Shown: positions 45,051 to 57,307, numbered from the stretch's first letter. The stretch is DNA of 64,000 bases from Edaphochlamys debaryana (GCA_016858145.1 JAEHOE010000232.1:29924-93923); one strand, 5' to 3'. Notes: generated from the sequence alone by a model not told the origin. Translations and numbers: made by a program.

Positions 45051-45917
45051 TGATTGCCGTGCAACCATTGACTGTCCACACGTTGTCTTCCCCTCGTCCC
45101 ATGCCTACCATGCCTCAGCCTGCTCTTATCGTCCTGCCGATGGGTACAAGTGCTACTCGAATGCAATATGGATCGTGGGACCTGGCAACACAGTGGCTAG
45201 CGTGACCACAAAAGAAGACGCCATTGCGACGTGCAGCCAGAACCCAGCTTGTGTAAGTGCACTGACGCAGAGCGTGAGAGTCATTATCATGTATACATCA
45301 TACAGCCGGACTAGCCAGTGCATGGATAGCTGGGGGGAAGCACCTGCAGCATCTGATTACCCTGCATGCATACAATGCCAGCTTCTCAACACATGCAGAT
45401 TGGTTATATGCTGGTAGCGGAAGCCGGCAGCAGCAATCTCCTTTCAGGCAGCTTGGTTTATCTCCTCTACGGCACCAAGTTCTATGGAGCCTACGCGCAG
45501 ATGCACTACGACTCGGGTAGTCGCTGTACTCTCATCAAGAACCAGAGTGAGCATAGCATGGCCAGCAAGAAAGCCCCACCAATCTGCTCTGTAGATAACC
45601 CCTCTTCCATCACACCTAAACCCCATTGCACCTCCCTACCTGTTGTGCGCGCAGTCACGGTCTGCGACACCTACACTTACCAGGATACATTGTGGGACAC
45701 AGCAGTGCTGGCCAGTGCAAACCCCGATGCAACTGTGCGCAGTGTCCAAGTCAACACCACCAATGTACAGTCGGTCTTCATAAATGAGACCGGGCTCTGC
45801 TGGCAGCAACCTACATGTCTAGCCACCCAGGCGCAGTTAGCCACCGGCCAAGCAGATGTCGTCACGGGTGGAGCAAGCAAGCTGGTCACACAGTCCTTGA
45901 AAGGACAAAGCTGGTAG
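45051..45917 (+). CDS. Cys-rich, probably extracellular protein (PAN/Apple-like domain?), 5' end unresolved
   Basis: Three exons join in phase: 45051-45252, 45399-45546 and 45655-45917 (stop TAG 45915). All junctions have good GT/AG sites (donor GTAAGT after 45252). The product has regularly placed Cys residues: YKCYSNAIWIVGPGNTV, then KEDAIATCSQNPACIGYM, then SRCTLIKNQ, then TVCDTYTYQDTLW, then GLCWQQPTCLATQ. It also has NTT and NET N-glycosylation sites. The block around CSQNPACIGY...SRCTLIK looks like the PAN/Apple-type modules common in algal secreted and wall proteins; this is a resemblance, not a firm assignment. The first exon starts in phase 2, so at least one upstream exon with a start (and perhaps a signal peptide) is missing; candidates near 44990-45050 are uncertain. 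Confidence 0.6.
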
Positions 45918-46360
45918 CCAGGAGGACCGTAGCTCGGCCCGTGGGTCCAGTGATGCACCATAGAGTTGTTACAAGGTGTGAGCGGCGGGGCATGGGCCGT
46001 GTCTTGTGGGAAGCACCGAACATGGCTCGCCAGTCCGAGTCAGTCGGGAAGGTATGGGATGCCAAGTTCGAAATTATTGTTGGGTATAATAGAGTACAGC
46101 CATGCATGTGAACGTATTGCAGGGCATGGTTCGGAAAGTACTGTCCAGTTGTCTATGTTAACCAAGATGGCAGGCATGGGAGGTTAATGCTCATGTGGAA
46201 TGAACGAGGAGCGCGTCGGTAACCCAGCCGATGAAAAAACGCAGCCAACCGACCATGACCGACCGACCGACCGACCGACCATGAATGAATGCCCCGTCAC
46301 CACCCCCACCCCCCTGCCAACCATGAGGATGGCCTGTGGGTCTGCAGTGATGCCCTCCTA
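45918..46360. other. Intergenic with GACC microsatellite
   Basis: Between convergent genes. Holds about six GACC units at 46253-46280 followed by ATGAATGA. TTACA at 45969-45973 could be the TGTAA poly(A) signal of the minus-strand gene to the right. Confidence 0.55.
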
Positions 46361-48925
46361 CTAGCTGTGCGTGGCGACGAGGAGGTTCTTCACAGCTTCC
46401 ACGAAGTCCTGTAGCGACGCACCCTCCCTCATCCCGCGCCTCGCGACGGTGGTGGCAGCCTGTCGGTGCAGGAGTGGAGGCAGGTGAGTGTGCATTCGCC
46501 GGGGCGGGGGCGGAAGTGTGCTTAAGGTCCGGGGGAGGGGAGTACTGAACCAGCCAAGTACCCACCAGCTGTAGGAGGGTTGACCAGGACACGCTCGCTC
46601 CGAAGATCTGCAGGTCGTCGATGGCGGCGTACATGGTGTATAGTTGCGCGAGGAGGAGGTTGGCGGCGTTGTTGTTCTCGGTCTCCACCATCCACCACGA
46701 CCAGTTCTCGTCGGACGGCCTCCGCGGAGCCCTTGCGAGGCTGAGTCCAACTCCTCGGAAGGGCAGGACCGCGGAGAGGGGCTTGGGGACGTGTCCCTGC
46801 TGTCCGGCGGCACGAGGCGTCGCCCAGAGGTCGGGGTCACCGAAGACGTCGTTGATGCAGTTGACCATGCGGACCAGCCGGTCTCGCAGGTTCTGGCCGC
46901 AGCCGATGACGATGGTGCGGAAGCGTGAGTCCATGATCTTGTGCGTGCCGACGTCCACGAAGTGGCTGATGACCGTCTCATTGGCGCAGTCGCGGATGAG
47001 GTTGCGGGCGTCGGCGTTCAGCGTCCTGACCTGTAGGCCCACGTTCGGCACAGTCGCAGTCACCATGCTTTGAGTCCCCGGCCCGCGGTGCCACACGAGG
47101 TCGTGGGGGATGCTGAAGGTGCCCTCCACCACGGCAGGAACGGCGAACGCGGAGGAGACCTCGATGTGCAGGCTCTTGAGCGTTATGAGCTGGTCGCTCG
47201 CGTTGCGGAGGGCATGCAGCGCGTCTTGCGTGGTGGGGTCGGGCCAGCGCAGGAACATCGCCTGCATCGTGACCTCCACCCCCGGCACTGGCGGGCCCTG
47301 CGACGCCGATGTGCCGGCGCTGCTGTGCTCCGAACGGTACAGGTCCGACCATCGCAGGAGCTCGCACCGCGCGGCGATGGCGTAGAAGACCGACCACATC
47401 TCTTCGAAGATCGCAGGCATGTTAGCGTACATGATGTCAACGGAGCGGATGTCCAGCAGCTCGCAGGTCTTGTCGCCGTGGGCGCTGGCCCGTGTGGTCT
47501 GTTCCGATGGGCCCGCTCCCCCTGCTGCAGCGTCGCCGCCACCGTCGTCAGATGCTACCGGCTCGCGGCGACCCGCGACCTCGGTCCCTTCCGTGAGCTC
47601 CTCCAGCAGTTGCAGTCTGTTGAGGAAGTCGTTGGACGGGTGCGGCCCCACATAGTCCTCGCGCGTGATGGGGGTCAGCTCGAACAGTCTCAAGCTGAAG
47701 TCCAGGTTGGGGAGCATCGTCAGTCGCTCCAGCGACTTCGGGGCGCTGTTGAGGTGGCGTAGGAATCTCAGGCGGACGCTGTCCGTGCCGTCGTTGGAGA
47801 GGAGCGTGTCTGCCGTGTGCACGATCAGGCGCTTCAGGCCGGGCATCACGGGCAGCATCCACCAGGGACTTTGCTCCGTGAGGTAGTGGAACTGTAGCTG
47901 CGCCTCCCAGCCCAGCGTGAAGGTCACTACGCCGGGCCGGGCGCGGGGTTGGTTGTTGCCGTCGAGGGTCGCAGCCCGCAGAACGCAGGCAACGTCGAAG
48001 TCAGCGACGGTCCAGGACGTGATGTGCTGTGCCGATCTGAAGATCGCCGCGAGGCTCCATGTGAAGAGGTCGGAGTCGCTTGGTCGCGCCTGTGTGACGG
48101 CAGCAAGGAGCTGTTGTTGGATGGCGAAGCGGCGACGCGGGAGGTCAGAGTTGCTGCGAGCAACACTCGCTCAAGCAGGCATGGGATCGTGCCCTTGATG
48201 TTGGGACACTGTCGGCGAGCGGTGGAACCCGGGTGCTTGCCCGTTGCGTTCCCCCTACTCACCAGGATGTGTAGCCCCTGGGCGTAAGGGAATGCGGCCA
48301 CGAGTGTCCGTATCAGGTCGCAGGGGATGAGGTGCGCGTCGAGGCGCGTTGCCGACTGGAGCGAGACGTCGTGCACGTTCCGCCCGAGCCCTGGGCCCGT
48401 CGTCCACGCCCATTCTTGCTGCGCCTTGAAGTATGCTGCCCCGGCATCCACGTAATTGTCGATGGGGGAGTTGGGGGGCTTGGCTGGGAACCAGGGCTCC
48501 GCTGGCGTTTTGTCGCCCAGGTGGTTGCGGATGATGCAGTCCCTGAGGAGGAGCAGGCGCCGGTTGCACTCGTCGTTGTCAGCGGTCCGGACCATGACCG
48601 TCTGGACGTTCGCCGTGCGTTGCAGTAGGGCCCGCACCGAGTCCGTGATTTTATCCGGCATGAGGTCAATCCTCAGGCAAAGCTCGTCCGTCTCTGCGTC
48701 GAAGATGCTCCTGAAGCTCTTGCACGCCAGCCGGATCGCGTGCTTGTCGCATGGGTCGAAGCGAGCCGCGCCCTTCTTCAGCTGCCAACGCAAGATAGTC
48801 TGCAGCAGTTTGGTTGACTCTTCAGGCGTACGGAAGGAAGGCTCCATGGCTTCCGCGAGCTCCATTGCAGCTGCTACGTCAGTGCGCGGAGCGGGCCGTA
48901 GCGTCAATGGCAACTTCACCCTCAA
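46361..48925 (-). CDS. F-box/leucine-rich-like protein, family member 1
   Basis: Three exons, 48925-48263, 48089-46566 and 46459-46361, join in phase to 761 aa. The N-terminus contains HAIRLACKSFRSIFDAETDE, resembling the end of an F-box or F-box-like helix bundle. Leu-rich alternating segments follow, e.g. RALLQRTANVQTVMVRTAD and DLIRTLVAAFPYAQGLHIL, suggesting irregular leucine-rich repeats. It aligns along its length with the gene at 49329-51190: the ACKSFRS/SSEVRGC block, a DAHLIPCDL/DAHPIAPQDL block and TIVIGCGQNLRDRLV/TIIIVSTTSFALHLRDA. The two are therefore paralogues in tandem. I do not know the function; substrate adaptor or recognition roles are typical of such folds. Introns (173 and 106 nt) lack long G/C runs. 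Start codon could also be an internal Met. Confidence 0.7.
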
Positions 48926-49328
48926 GCGTTGTTCTGAATATGTTGTGCAGCGGAAGTCAGCGTCCGAGCCGTTCTGTTACATCTCGTGGAATTGTGGAAG
49001 TTTCTTCCCACGGTGTGGTGGTCGCCCAATCGCGCCGTGCGCGTCGCGGGAGGGCGCGATGAGCCTCCCCCGTGGCCTCTACCCCCGGCTCTTTCCCCCC
49101 GCCCCCGGCGCCCCCTTCGTCACAGCGCCTCTAAAACACAGCGTTGCTCGCGCCTCCATCATATGCCGACCCCTGGCCATTTGCATGTGTGCGTCGGGCA
49201 TCCCCCCCCCTCTCCAATCAAAACAGCTACATCGCGGCGATGGCTTACTGACGAGAGCTCATTCACACATCGCCCCCCCGACCCCGTTTTTCCGGCCCTC
49301 GACCCCCACTGCCCCACGCCCATCCCTA
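48926..49328. other. Spacer between tandem paralogues
   Basis: 403 bp holding the 3' UTR of the upstream paralogue and the promoter of the downstream one. TTACA at 48977-48981 gives a TGTAA on the minus strand, 348 nt past the stop at 49329. Confidence 0.5.
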
Positions 49329-51190
49329 TCAAACGTCTGGGTGCAAGCTGTACATGCGCTGAGTGCGCTCGGTGATGAAGAGGAAGACGTTCCCACTGCA
49401 GCCGGGGCCTGCCTCCTTGAGTGCCTGCACGTAACACACGGTAGCCGTTATGTAGCGTCGGGGCCTGCAAGTCCTAGAGGAACGAGTGTTCCCGTCGATG
49501 CGTAGGGCCCCACCTCTTCCACGATGACGTTCCACTCCTGGTCGCTTGCCAGGAAGCGGTTCCCGCTACTGCGGTCACCGTCTTGGTGGTAAAACTCCTG
49601 CAGCAGCAGACCTGCCGCCACGCGCGTCCCACACTGCACAACATACACGCGCAGGCCGTCCCCATCGGCCAGCGCGTTGGTGACGAGCGCGTGGGCAAAG
49701 AGCTCGGCCGCCCACTCCACGGTGGTGTGCTTGATGCCGTAGAGGTCGAGCGTGGAAATGGCGTCGCGAAGATGGAGGGCAAAGGAGGTCGTGCTGACTA
49801 TGATGATGGTGTGGGCGTCCGCCACCGTGAAGGCCCCGTGGCGGGTGTCCCTGAGTCTCGCTCGGGCGGCGCGGCACACACGCTCATATGCTGCCTCAGC
49901 GGCCGCAGGCGAACGTGTGGCCCATGCCGATGACTTCATCGCCTCCAGATCGTGGTGGTACCGGTGGTACCCCGCGTACGGAAACCACGTGAGGGTGGTG
50001 GGCACTCCCAGGACGCCCATCATGTCGACAACGTGGTCGCGGTGAGGTCGGTGCACCGTGATGTTCTGCGTCCCCACGTACCGGCAGAGCTTCAGGACTC
50101 TTGCGACATCGACGAGCGCCTGCCGAATGTCCGTTCCGCTAACGTGCGCGTGGCTGATGCGGAACGTGGGCGCTAGCGACGCCGGGTGAGCTTGAGCGGA
50201 GGCCTCCACCAGCGACGCAAGGGCGCACCACAGGTGTTGGTCGGTGTGGTCCAGGTGCACCAGCATCGTGTGAACGCTTGTGAGGCGTCGCCCTTCCAGC
50301 TGCGTCTGGTCAGGCAGGCTCCAGACCACCTCCACGTCGTCGCCGATTTGAAGCCGTGTCAGCTGCAGGGCAGCAGCCGGCGCGTGCACACACAAGCTCG
50401 CCGCCAAACCCGCGACGCTCGCTGGGTCGGGGGCGTAGATGAACGTGTCGCGGCCGTTGACCTCCAGAGTTCGCAGTGCCGGGAAGCAGGGGAGAGCGGT
50501 ATGGAGGTTCTCCACGAGCCTGGGACAGCACTTGCGGTCTCGAGAGCCGACGACGAGCGTGGTCACGCAGGGCAGGCTGCAGCCTGTGAGGGCCTGCAGG
50601 CTGTCCATGCTGGGAAGCGTCAGGCTGTTCAGCCGCGCACTCCAGAGCACGAGGGCATCGTGCAGGACGCTGTAGTCCGGTCCGTCCACCCCTTTCCGGA
50701 GGTCGGTCTCCAGCGTGAAGGCGGTCACGTTTGGGAACGTCTCGGCCACCGCGGCGAGGTCTTGCGGCGCGATGGGGTGGGCGTCGTAGTGCATTGACAA
50801 GCCCACAATCCGTACGTGTGAGACTTCCGCCCCTCTTGTGGTTGACTCACGGATGTACCGCAAGATGTCGCGGAGTTGCGTGGGGTCGTCTGCGGGGTCG
50901 GCCGCGTGCAGGGTGATACACCTCAGTCGTTCCAGGGCGGCGAGGAGGCGGCCGACTTGATGTCCACCGCCCTTTCCAGGTGCTATGTCGGTCTGGGCAT
51001 TGTTGAGCCCAGTGCGGGACTTGAGGAACACCGACTCGGTGTTGAGGTCGACGCATCCGCGAACCTCGCTGCTTACTAGCCTCAGTTTTTTAAGGCTCGA
51101 GAATAGCATTCCCCGTTTCAGCACGACGCCCAGAGCGTCAGTAAATGTCGGCACGTCGTGTCGCCCGAGGTAAGAGTTAGCGGCGGCCAT
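49329..51190 (-). CDS. F-box/leucine-rich-like protein, family member 2
   Basis: Two exons, 51190-49514 and 49424-49329, join in phase to 590 aa. The frame is open upstream to an alternative ATG at 51301, which would add 37 residues. I prefer 51190 because MAAANSYLGRHDVPTF starts the part that looks conserved. The N-terminal LKKLRLVSSEVRGCVDLNTE resembles an F-box-like end. It is followed by Leu-rich repeat-like strands (LERLRCITLHAADPADD, VRIVGLSMHYDAHPIAPQDL, FPALRTLEVNGRD) and an alpha/beta-looking C-terminal region (TIIIVSTTSFALHLRDAI). It is a paralogue of the gene at 46361-48925. Nothing enzymatic is evident. Downstream minus-strand TGTAA at 48977-48981. Confidence 0.72.
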
Positions 51191-51809
51191 TTCGAGGGAA
51201 TGCAGGCTCGCCCTTGCCACCGGTCGCTGCCCGTGTGCTATCCACCGCGGTTGTATGTAGAGCGTGGATGTATGTGAGAATTGCGCAGCGGCCTGCTTCA
51301 TAGAAGCGGCCCGGGATTCGTCCCAGCTGGCGGTACGGCCCAGGCGACTTCGACCGACCTCAACTGGCGTGGTGCCAGACGACGGCAGCAGTGCCAGGGC
51401 CGCAGCTTACAGATGCTTGGGCGTTCGCTGAAGGTAGAACGCCTAACCCAGGATGCTGGGCATGCGCGGCTCGTAGCCCCCGGCTTCGGTTGTTTCGAAG
51501 CGACGACCCAACAGTCGGCCAGCCTCAGACCTCGAGGCCTCATCGCTACCAAAGGCCTCAGCGTCAAGACTCGCTGGTCCTGCCTCGACGTCAAGTCCGT
51601 CCCCTACCGAAATGAATGCTGAGCCCCAGCCTCGGTCGCGGTTTCCTTGCCTAACCAATCTGCATGAGTCCGAGTCGCAACCCACACAAACAACACGCCT
51701 ACGATCACTTTGCCACTGCCCTCTCACGTCTCTGCTTCACGGTCCACTCCTCGTCCCCAGACGTGTCGCCTACATGCGCTGCAGGGGTGGTGGCACGATC
51801 CCCCACCCA
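51191..51809. other. Spacer upstream of paralogue 2
   Basis: 619 bp; minus-strand TGTAA (TTACA at 51407-51411) lies 400 nt past the stop of the gene to the right. No other feature recognised. Confidence 0.45.
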
Positions 51810-53297
51810 TCACTGTGTGGATTGCGTGGATTGAGTGAGGTGAATGACATCATCCTCATCGTAAGTGGCCCCCGCCCGTGCTGCCGCTGCCGTTGCCGCC
51901 ACCTGCAGTCGGTGTTGCTCGAAGCACTCCTCGATCGTCCACCTCTGCCGCGACGCTCGCCGCCCTCCGTCTGGCGCGAGCTCGCTGTCGGCTGCACGCT
52001 TGGTCGCAGCACCGTCTGCTGGGCTGACGCCCACCTTTCCGGCTCCTGACGGCCCGGGTCCAGACCCGCCGGCGCCCAACGCCCCCATCGCGTCCATTCC
52101 AGCACCAGGCGCGGGCTGCGTGGTGTTGGCCGACCGCGGGCGGCTCGCGGGTCCTCCGGACGCGACCGGCGGAACCCCGGCAGGCGGAGGGGGCCCAGCC
52201 ATGAGCTGGCGCCTCACGCCGTAGAAGGTTTGGAACACTCCACCCTCCCCCGAGCGGATGATGGAAGGGTCTCCACCGAACCAGCGCGAGTCCTTGTCCC
52301 AGTCAGGGTCCGCCATGACCCCCGCGTCCCGAGCTACCATCGCGAGACGGTACAGCTCGCAGGCGGTGAGCTCCCCGACACTGATCGCTAGAGGGTTGCT
52401 TTGATCAACCATCACCAGGCCCAGGAGATCAACCGTCTCGAGCGGGATGGCCTCGACGGTCGCCCCGAAGGAGGTCGTGAAAGCCTCGTCGTATGAAAGC
52501 ACCAACCCGGGCAAGTACGCTCGCCCGTCCAGGTGGATAGTCTGCTGCGTGGCAAAGTGATAGCAAACGTGGAACCGTCATTGCAATGTGGATGTGGACC
52601 ACGCACCCGGCGGCACAGTGTTGAGAAGAATTAGTCTCACCGGCATGCAGTACAGAATCTCGGCGGAAGGCGGGTCCTTCCGCTTGGACAGGACAAGCGT
52701 GCACTCGGGGGTCATGTTGCGCATCTCCAGGGGCTTGCACTCCAGTGTGATCACACAGGCAGCGAGGCTGGTCGTGGCTCGTGTGTCACACACGACGTCC
52801 CCCACGGGCGGGTCCCCGGAGATGGGCATGAAGCCGCCCCTCTGGGTAGTGACAGTGAGGGCGTTTCCCACGATCACCTCCGGACGCGCCAGCAGTTTAC
52901 TCGTGGACTTGAGCATGTTGTCCACCTAGTAGGGCATTGCGTTGAACTCTGGGGCCCCTTATCGCTGCCGTCCGAAAGCTTCCTATTCTGAGAGCGTTTA
53001 CCTGCTTGAAGGACCCACAGCGGCCAGCGTCCATGCTGTGGTGCAGCTTTCCGGTGTCCACAATCTCCACGGCTTCTGCGCGCGACAAGACTTGGCGCGT
53101 GAGCATTGGTACATGCAGTTCTGCAGGCTTGGAAAATGCCAACGCCGCAGGGACTCACTGTAGATGCTCAGCTCAGCGAGCTGGTCTGCGGTGGGGTTTC
53201 CCCCGCTCAACATGTTTTTAAGCCCCCGTTGAATGGCACGATGCACCTGTTGCAAGGCGCCTGGGATGTCGGGCCAGACGCGGATTTGCAGCACCAT
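51810..53297 (-). CDS. Unknown protein, 425 aa
   Basis: Four exons, 53297-53159, 53120-53002, 52925-52641 and 52544-51810, join in phase. The first intron is only 38 nt (53121-53158) but has GTGAGT and TGCAG ends and is needed to keep frame. The product has a helical N-terminus (VHRAIQRGLKNMLSGG), a mixed core (GNALTVTTQRGGFMPISGD, VCDTRATTSLAACVITLE, YDEAFTTSFGATVEAIPLE, ELYRLAMVARDAG), and a Pro/Gly/Ala-rich linker. It ends in a basic patch with RRASRQRWTIEECFEQHRLQ and a Gln/Thr/Ser end. No family recognised. It sits head to tail between the 922-aa gene and the leucine-rich-like pair, with only 285 bp upstream. A nuclear or regulatory role would fit the basic patch but is inference. Confidence 0.62.
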
Positions 53298-53582
53298 GCT
53301 GTCTGCTCGTGGCCTCAAGGGTCGGGAGCTAACGAAATCGGTCGTCTGAACAGTCGGTAGAGGGGAGCGAATGAAGCACTGCAGTAGTCCTTTACAGGCT
53401 GAACAATGTTGTACGGACGGATCGCTTGGAGGGCCCTCCCTTAAGTCACGCCCATCCCATATCGACGCACTAGTCCCAAACTCTCCAGTTTCGCCGTCAA
53501 CTTGCTACCCTGCGGCTCCAGTGTGTTCAGAACAACACCAACATACGCTCCCCTCTCCCGCGAGGCTCAGTCGCTCACGACA

Positions 53583-56500
53583 TCAGTCCTCGTCCTCCTC
53601 CGTTCCCGTGCGCCACTCACTCGAATCCCCGCTAACTGATTCCGTTTCCTCCGCCTCCGAGCCGCTCATACTGCTCTCGTCCTCTCCTTCCTCCTCCGAT
53701 ATGAAGTCACTGTCGCCGCTGTCCTCGTCGCCACTGGCACTCGGGCCGCTGCTGGAGGGCTCGCTTGTCAGCGCCTCGTCGTCGCACCACAAATCCAGAG
53801 CCTCTAACGCCGCTACAAGCGGCAGCGGCGCACTCGCCCAGGACGGCGGCGTCTTGTAGCCCATCGCGCTGAGGGTGAGCTGGGCGGCGAGGGGAAAGCC
53901 GTGGCGGTCCTGCTCCCCAAAGACGCTCCGGCCATTCACCACGCAACTCCCCAGCGTCTGGGCGATGCGCGGGGATTCTGCAAGCGCCAGCGCCGCGCCG
54001 ACCACCGCCGGGGTCCACCGGGGCTCGTCAGCGCCCCGCGCTCCGCCAATTATTTGGCAGGGCAGCAGCTTAGAGCACGCGAGCGCCAACGACGAGATCA
54101 TCGCCCGGTGCGCCTCCGAACCCGCGACCGATTGCGCGCGGCTCAACACGCTGTCGCCACCCTCGCCTGCGCAAGGGCCGGCGTCCAGGCGCGGGTACAG
54201 CGTGAAGAGGTCGAACGAGTCGCGCGGCCCCTGGCCCACGACAGCGTGTCGCGCGCCAAAGGAATAGGCGGCGTGGATTCCGTCATCAGCGTCAATGGCA
54301 TACAACGTCGCTGCTGCCTCCCGGTCGGTGGCACATGCCGGGCACAGGCACGACACTACCGTCGCTGGCCGCGATGTTCTCTGACTCTGTCTGTACGTCG
54401 GGAGCCCGCCCACTACCGAAAACGCTAGCCCCGGGAATTGCTCGTGCGCTGCCACCAGCCCGCCCTCTATCAGGTGCGAGGCTGCGGACAGCATGCCCAC
54501 CTCCGACCGGGCTTGCTCCGCGATGGCTCCACGCACGGCAACGCTACCCGGGCTGTTGTCGGCTAGCCATCGCGTGCCGCGCGAAAGGCGGATGAGGTAC
54601 TCCAGCTGCGCTGCCGTCATGACGGGAACGGACCTGGGCTCCCGCTCCCAGATGCTCCCCCGCTCGGCGCTCACCGTCATGACCTTGCCATCAGGTGGGA
54701 CCGAGAACGTTGCGGCCTCGCCGGAGCTGTTCATCGCGGCGCACGACGAGCCCGCTGTGGCGCTGTTCGCCACGACGGCAGCCACCCGCTGCAGGGCCAG
54801 CGCGGCCGCGAGCGTCGGCAGCTGGAGAGGCGCCGGTCCGTCCAGCGCGGTGGACCACGGCAGGACGGTCATGCTGCTCCCTCGCTTGTACGTCGAGGCC
54901 AACGTCGCCGCGCGCGGCGCGCTCGCGCTGGAGGTCAGACCACCCTCCTGGCTCTCGCCCTGCGTTTCATTGATTGCGAAGGCGTTCATCAGCAGCGAGA
55001 AAACAGCGCTGCTGCTAGGGGCCGAACCATAAGTAGAATCGCCGCCAAGTGATCTAGACCAGACGTATTGCTCCCGCCTTGCGCACCTCGTCGTGGGCTG
55101 CGTCGGTTCTCGCCCCGCCCTTGGCGCGCGATGGCCTGCCTCCACCTGCCCGGGGAGTTGCGCCGCCGCCTTGCTTCCCAGCGTTCCGCCGCTCTCCGCC
55201 GTGGACCACGCCGCGACCTGCGCCCTTTCCGCCAGCTGACGGGCCGCCGTCCTGAGGGAAGGGATCCAATGTCGGAGAGGAGGCTCGTTAGCCGGACGCT
55301 CAAGTCCGCTCGACGAACAATGGCGCTGACTCTCCAACGACCATCGGTCGGCGAACCTACCTTCACTGCACTGTAGTCGCTGTCGTCGTCGTCCCCGCCG
55401 CCCTCCCCGTGGCGCCGCTTGTTAGATGCCGGCCTGCAGGGCTGCACAAGGCCATGCAGGGGCGAGCGACGGTTGGACAGAGCACGGCCGCGACCATAGT
55501 TTACGGGAAGCGTGCAAACGGCCAACTTCTCCGCGTTACTCCTCGCACCTTGGATGACGGCTTCCTCGTCCGCTCGCCGCTGCCGCCACCCTCGCCCGCA
55601 CCGGACCCGATGTTCCGGCCTGCGCCAGCGGCCGGGCCCTCGGCTCCGCCCGCGGCGTAGGTGCGCCCCCCAGCCGCCCGGCCCCCAGTGTCGAGCGCGT
55701 CTCCGAGGTTGGAAGGCGGCCGGCCGACCTGCGGCCGGACTCGCCGCCATTTCGTCGCAAACGCCTTGATGTTGTACACCGGCCCACCCTCTTGGACCAA
55801 CCACGAGGACCGCATCACGTCGAATACCCACTTGCGCACCGGCCGGATCTTGAAGAGGCCGTCACCCAGGTCCCAGAATTCCGCGAGTCCGAGGAAGCTC
55901 ACATCGCTGCTCGGCCAGAACTCGAACCGGACCTTGCGGACCGAGGACCGGGCGGCGCTGACGATGGCCACCGGCGTGTGGTAGACCGTCGCGTTGTCGG
56001 TGACCTTGACCAGTATCTGCGAACGTTCAACGGGGTGCGATAACCGCAGGGGCGTGAGAAGCGAGGACGGCGAGTAAGCACAACGAGTCACGCTGCCTTC
56101 CTGAGAGATGTCGCGGGCTCGCGCTTGAGTACCCAGCCTTTTCCACACGGCCCATTGTGTCAGGAAACACCCCTAGGCAAGGCCCAACTTTGACAACACC
56201 CACCGGCACCGCCAGCGCCATCTCGCCCACCCCCGGGGCGGAGGGTGGCGGCATGCTGCAGGCGCTCTCTCCGCTTGCGGGCGCTTCCGATGCCGCAGAC
56301 GGAGCGGGGACGCACCTCCAACTCTCCTCGCCGCCCGCGGTCTCTGGTTTGTTCGAGACCGGCATCAGCAGGTCCCGCAGGGCGGTCTCCCGCACCATGT
56401 GCACGCGTTCCAGGCTGCTGGCGTTCTTGAAATCGTCTGCCAGACAGATGATGCCTGAAAAGTCGCACGCGAGGGTCCCGTCTCCACCGTCGAACACGGC

Positions 56501-57018
56501 ACCGGGGTCGGTGAGGTTGGCAACCCTCAACGGCGCCGATGTCACGTCGTTGGGGTTGAGCGGCTGGGGCGCCACGTAGACGAGTGGCGTCACCATCGTC
56601 GTGCCCGCGTCTTTATAGAAGTCCACGAGCTGCAAAGAGGGCAGAACCTGTCGCAATTGTAGGCGTGGGACCTGTCACCCTCGGCTCCGCACTCTCACTG
56701 TTCCCAGTCGGAGTTCATTAATCTCGTTTTGGAGCTCGTATCTCCGGGCCCTTGGTGCAGCCTGGTTGGCAGCCTGGTTCGCTGTTGTGCGGTCATTCAC
56801 GAGGCCTGCCAAGGGCGAGGCACGAAATTGCAGTGGATGGTTGCCGGGCGATCGGCAGCATTGTCAGACTCACGAGTGAAGTACCCCTGGGCCGCTGCGC
56901 TCCCGAGAGCAGCCGCGATTGGCGAGTCTTCCCCCGCGTCCTGCCGATCCTTTGCTGCTTTTTTGAACAAGTGCTTAACGGAATCTGAGCTGATACTCAG
57001 CGAAGAGATGAGGCTCAT
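53583..57018 (-). CDS. Unknown protein with long acidic C-terminal tail, 922 aa
   Basis: Seven exons join in phase: 57018-56874, 56805-56699, 56629-56204, 56016-55549, 55441-55361, 55251-55087 and 54959-53583. Layout: a helical N-terminus (SVKHLFKKAAKDRQD, then ARRYELQNEINELRLG); a mixed domain with FYKDAGTTMVTPLVYVAPQ and SGIICLADDFKNASSLERVH; a domain with FEFWPSSDVSFLGLAEFWDL and VRKWVFDVMRSSWLVQ. A Gly/Arg-rich disordered region with KRRHGEGGGDDDDSD follows. Then a globular domain with Cys pairs (VSCLCPACATDREAA) and LDLWCDD, and finally about 70 residues rich in Asp/Glu/Ser. I do not recognise the family. The acidic tail and basic patches suggest a chromatin or nucleic-acid-linked protein (inference). 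Minus-strand TGTAA at 53392-53396. Confidence 0.65.
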
Positions 57019-57307
57019 GGCTAGCTTTGTTGTGCTCGAACCACCGCTGCATTCAAACGTCCGCAGCGGCGCTCGGCTACAGACCACGGTGTTTTTTGTA
57101 GCAGAGCAAGCACAATTCCGAGTGGTGTCGTTGTGATTGTCAGGGCCTCAGGGCGACGGCCTGCACGAACGGTCATGTCGTACGACTCCGGGCCTTTTAG
57201 TCCGCGCCGACCAGCTTTCCAGACAATCGCAGCATTGTAAGCAACCACTACACAAAACGCGGGCCTCCGGCTGGACCTTACCCACTAGCACCAAGCCGCT
57301 TCCCGAC
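57019..57307. promoter_or_regulatory. Shared upstream region of two divergent genes
   Basis: 289 bp separate the start codons at 57018 (-) and 57308 (+). No TATA box seen. Confidence 0.55.

Noticed and set aside
54989..55831. 280-codon minus-strand frame overlapping the 922-aa gene
   Set aside because: Only the exon 55441-55361 within it is used by the phase-consistent model; the rest is intron or another frame of neighbouring exons.
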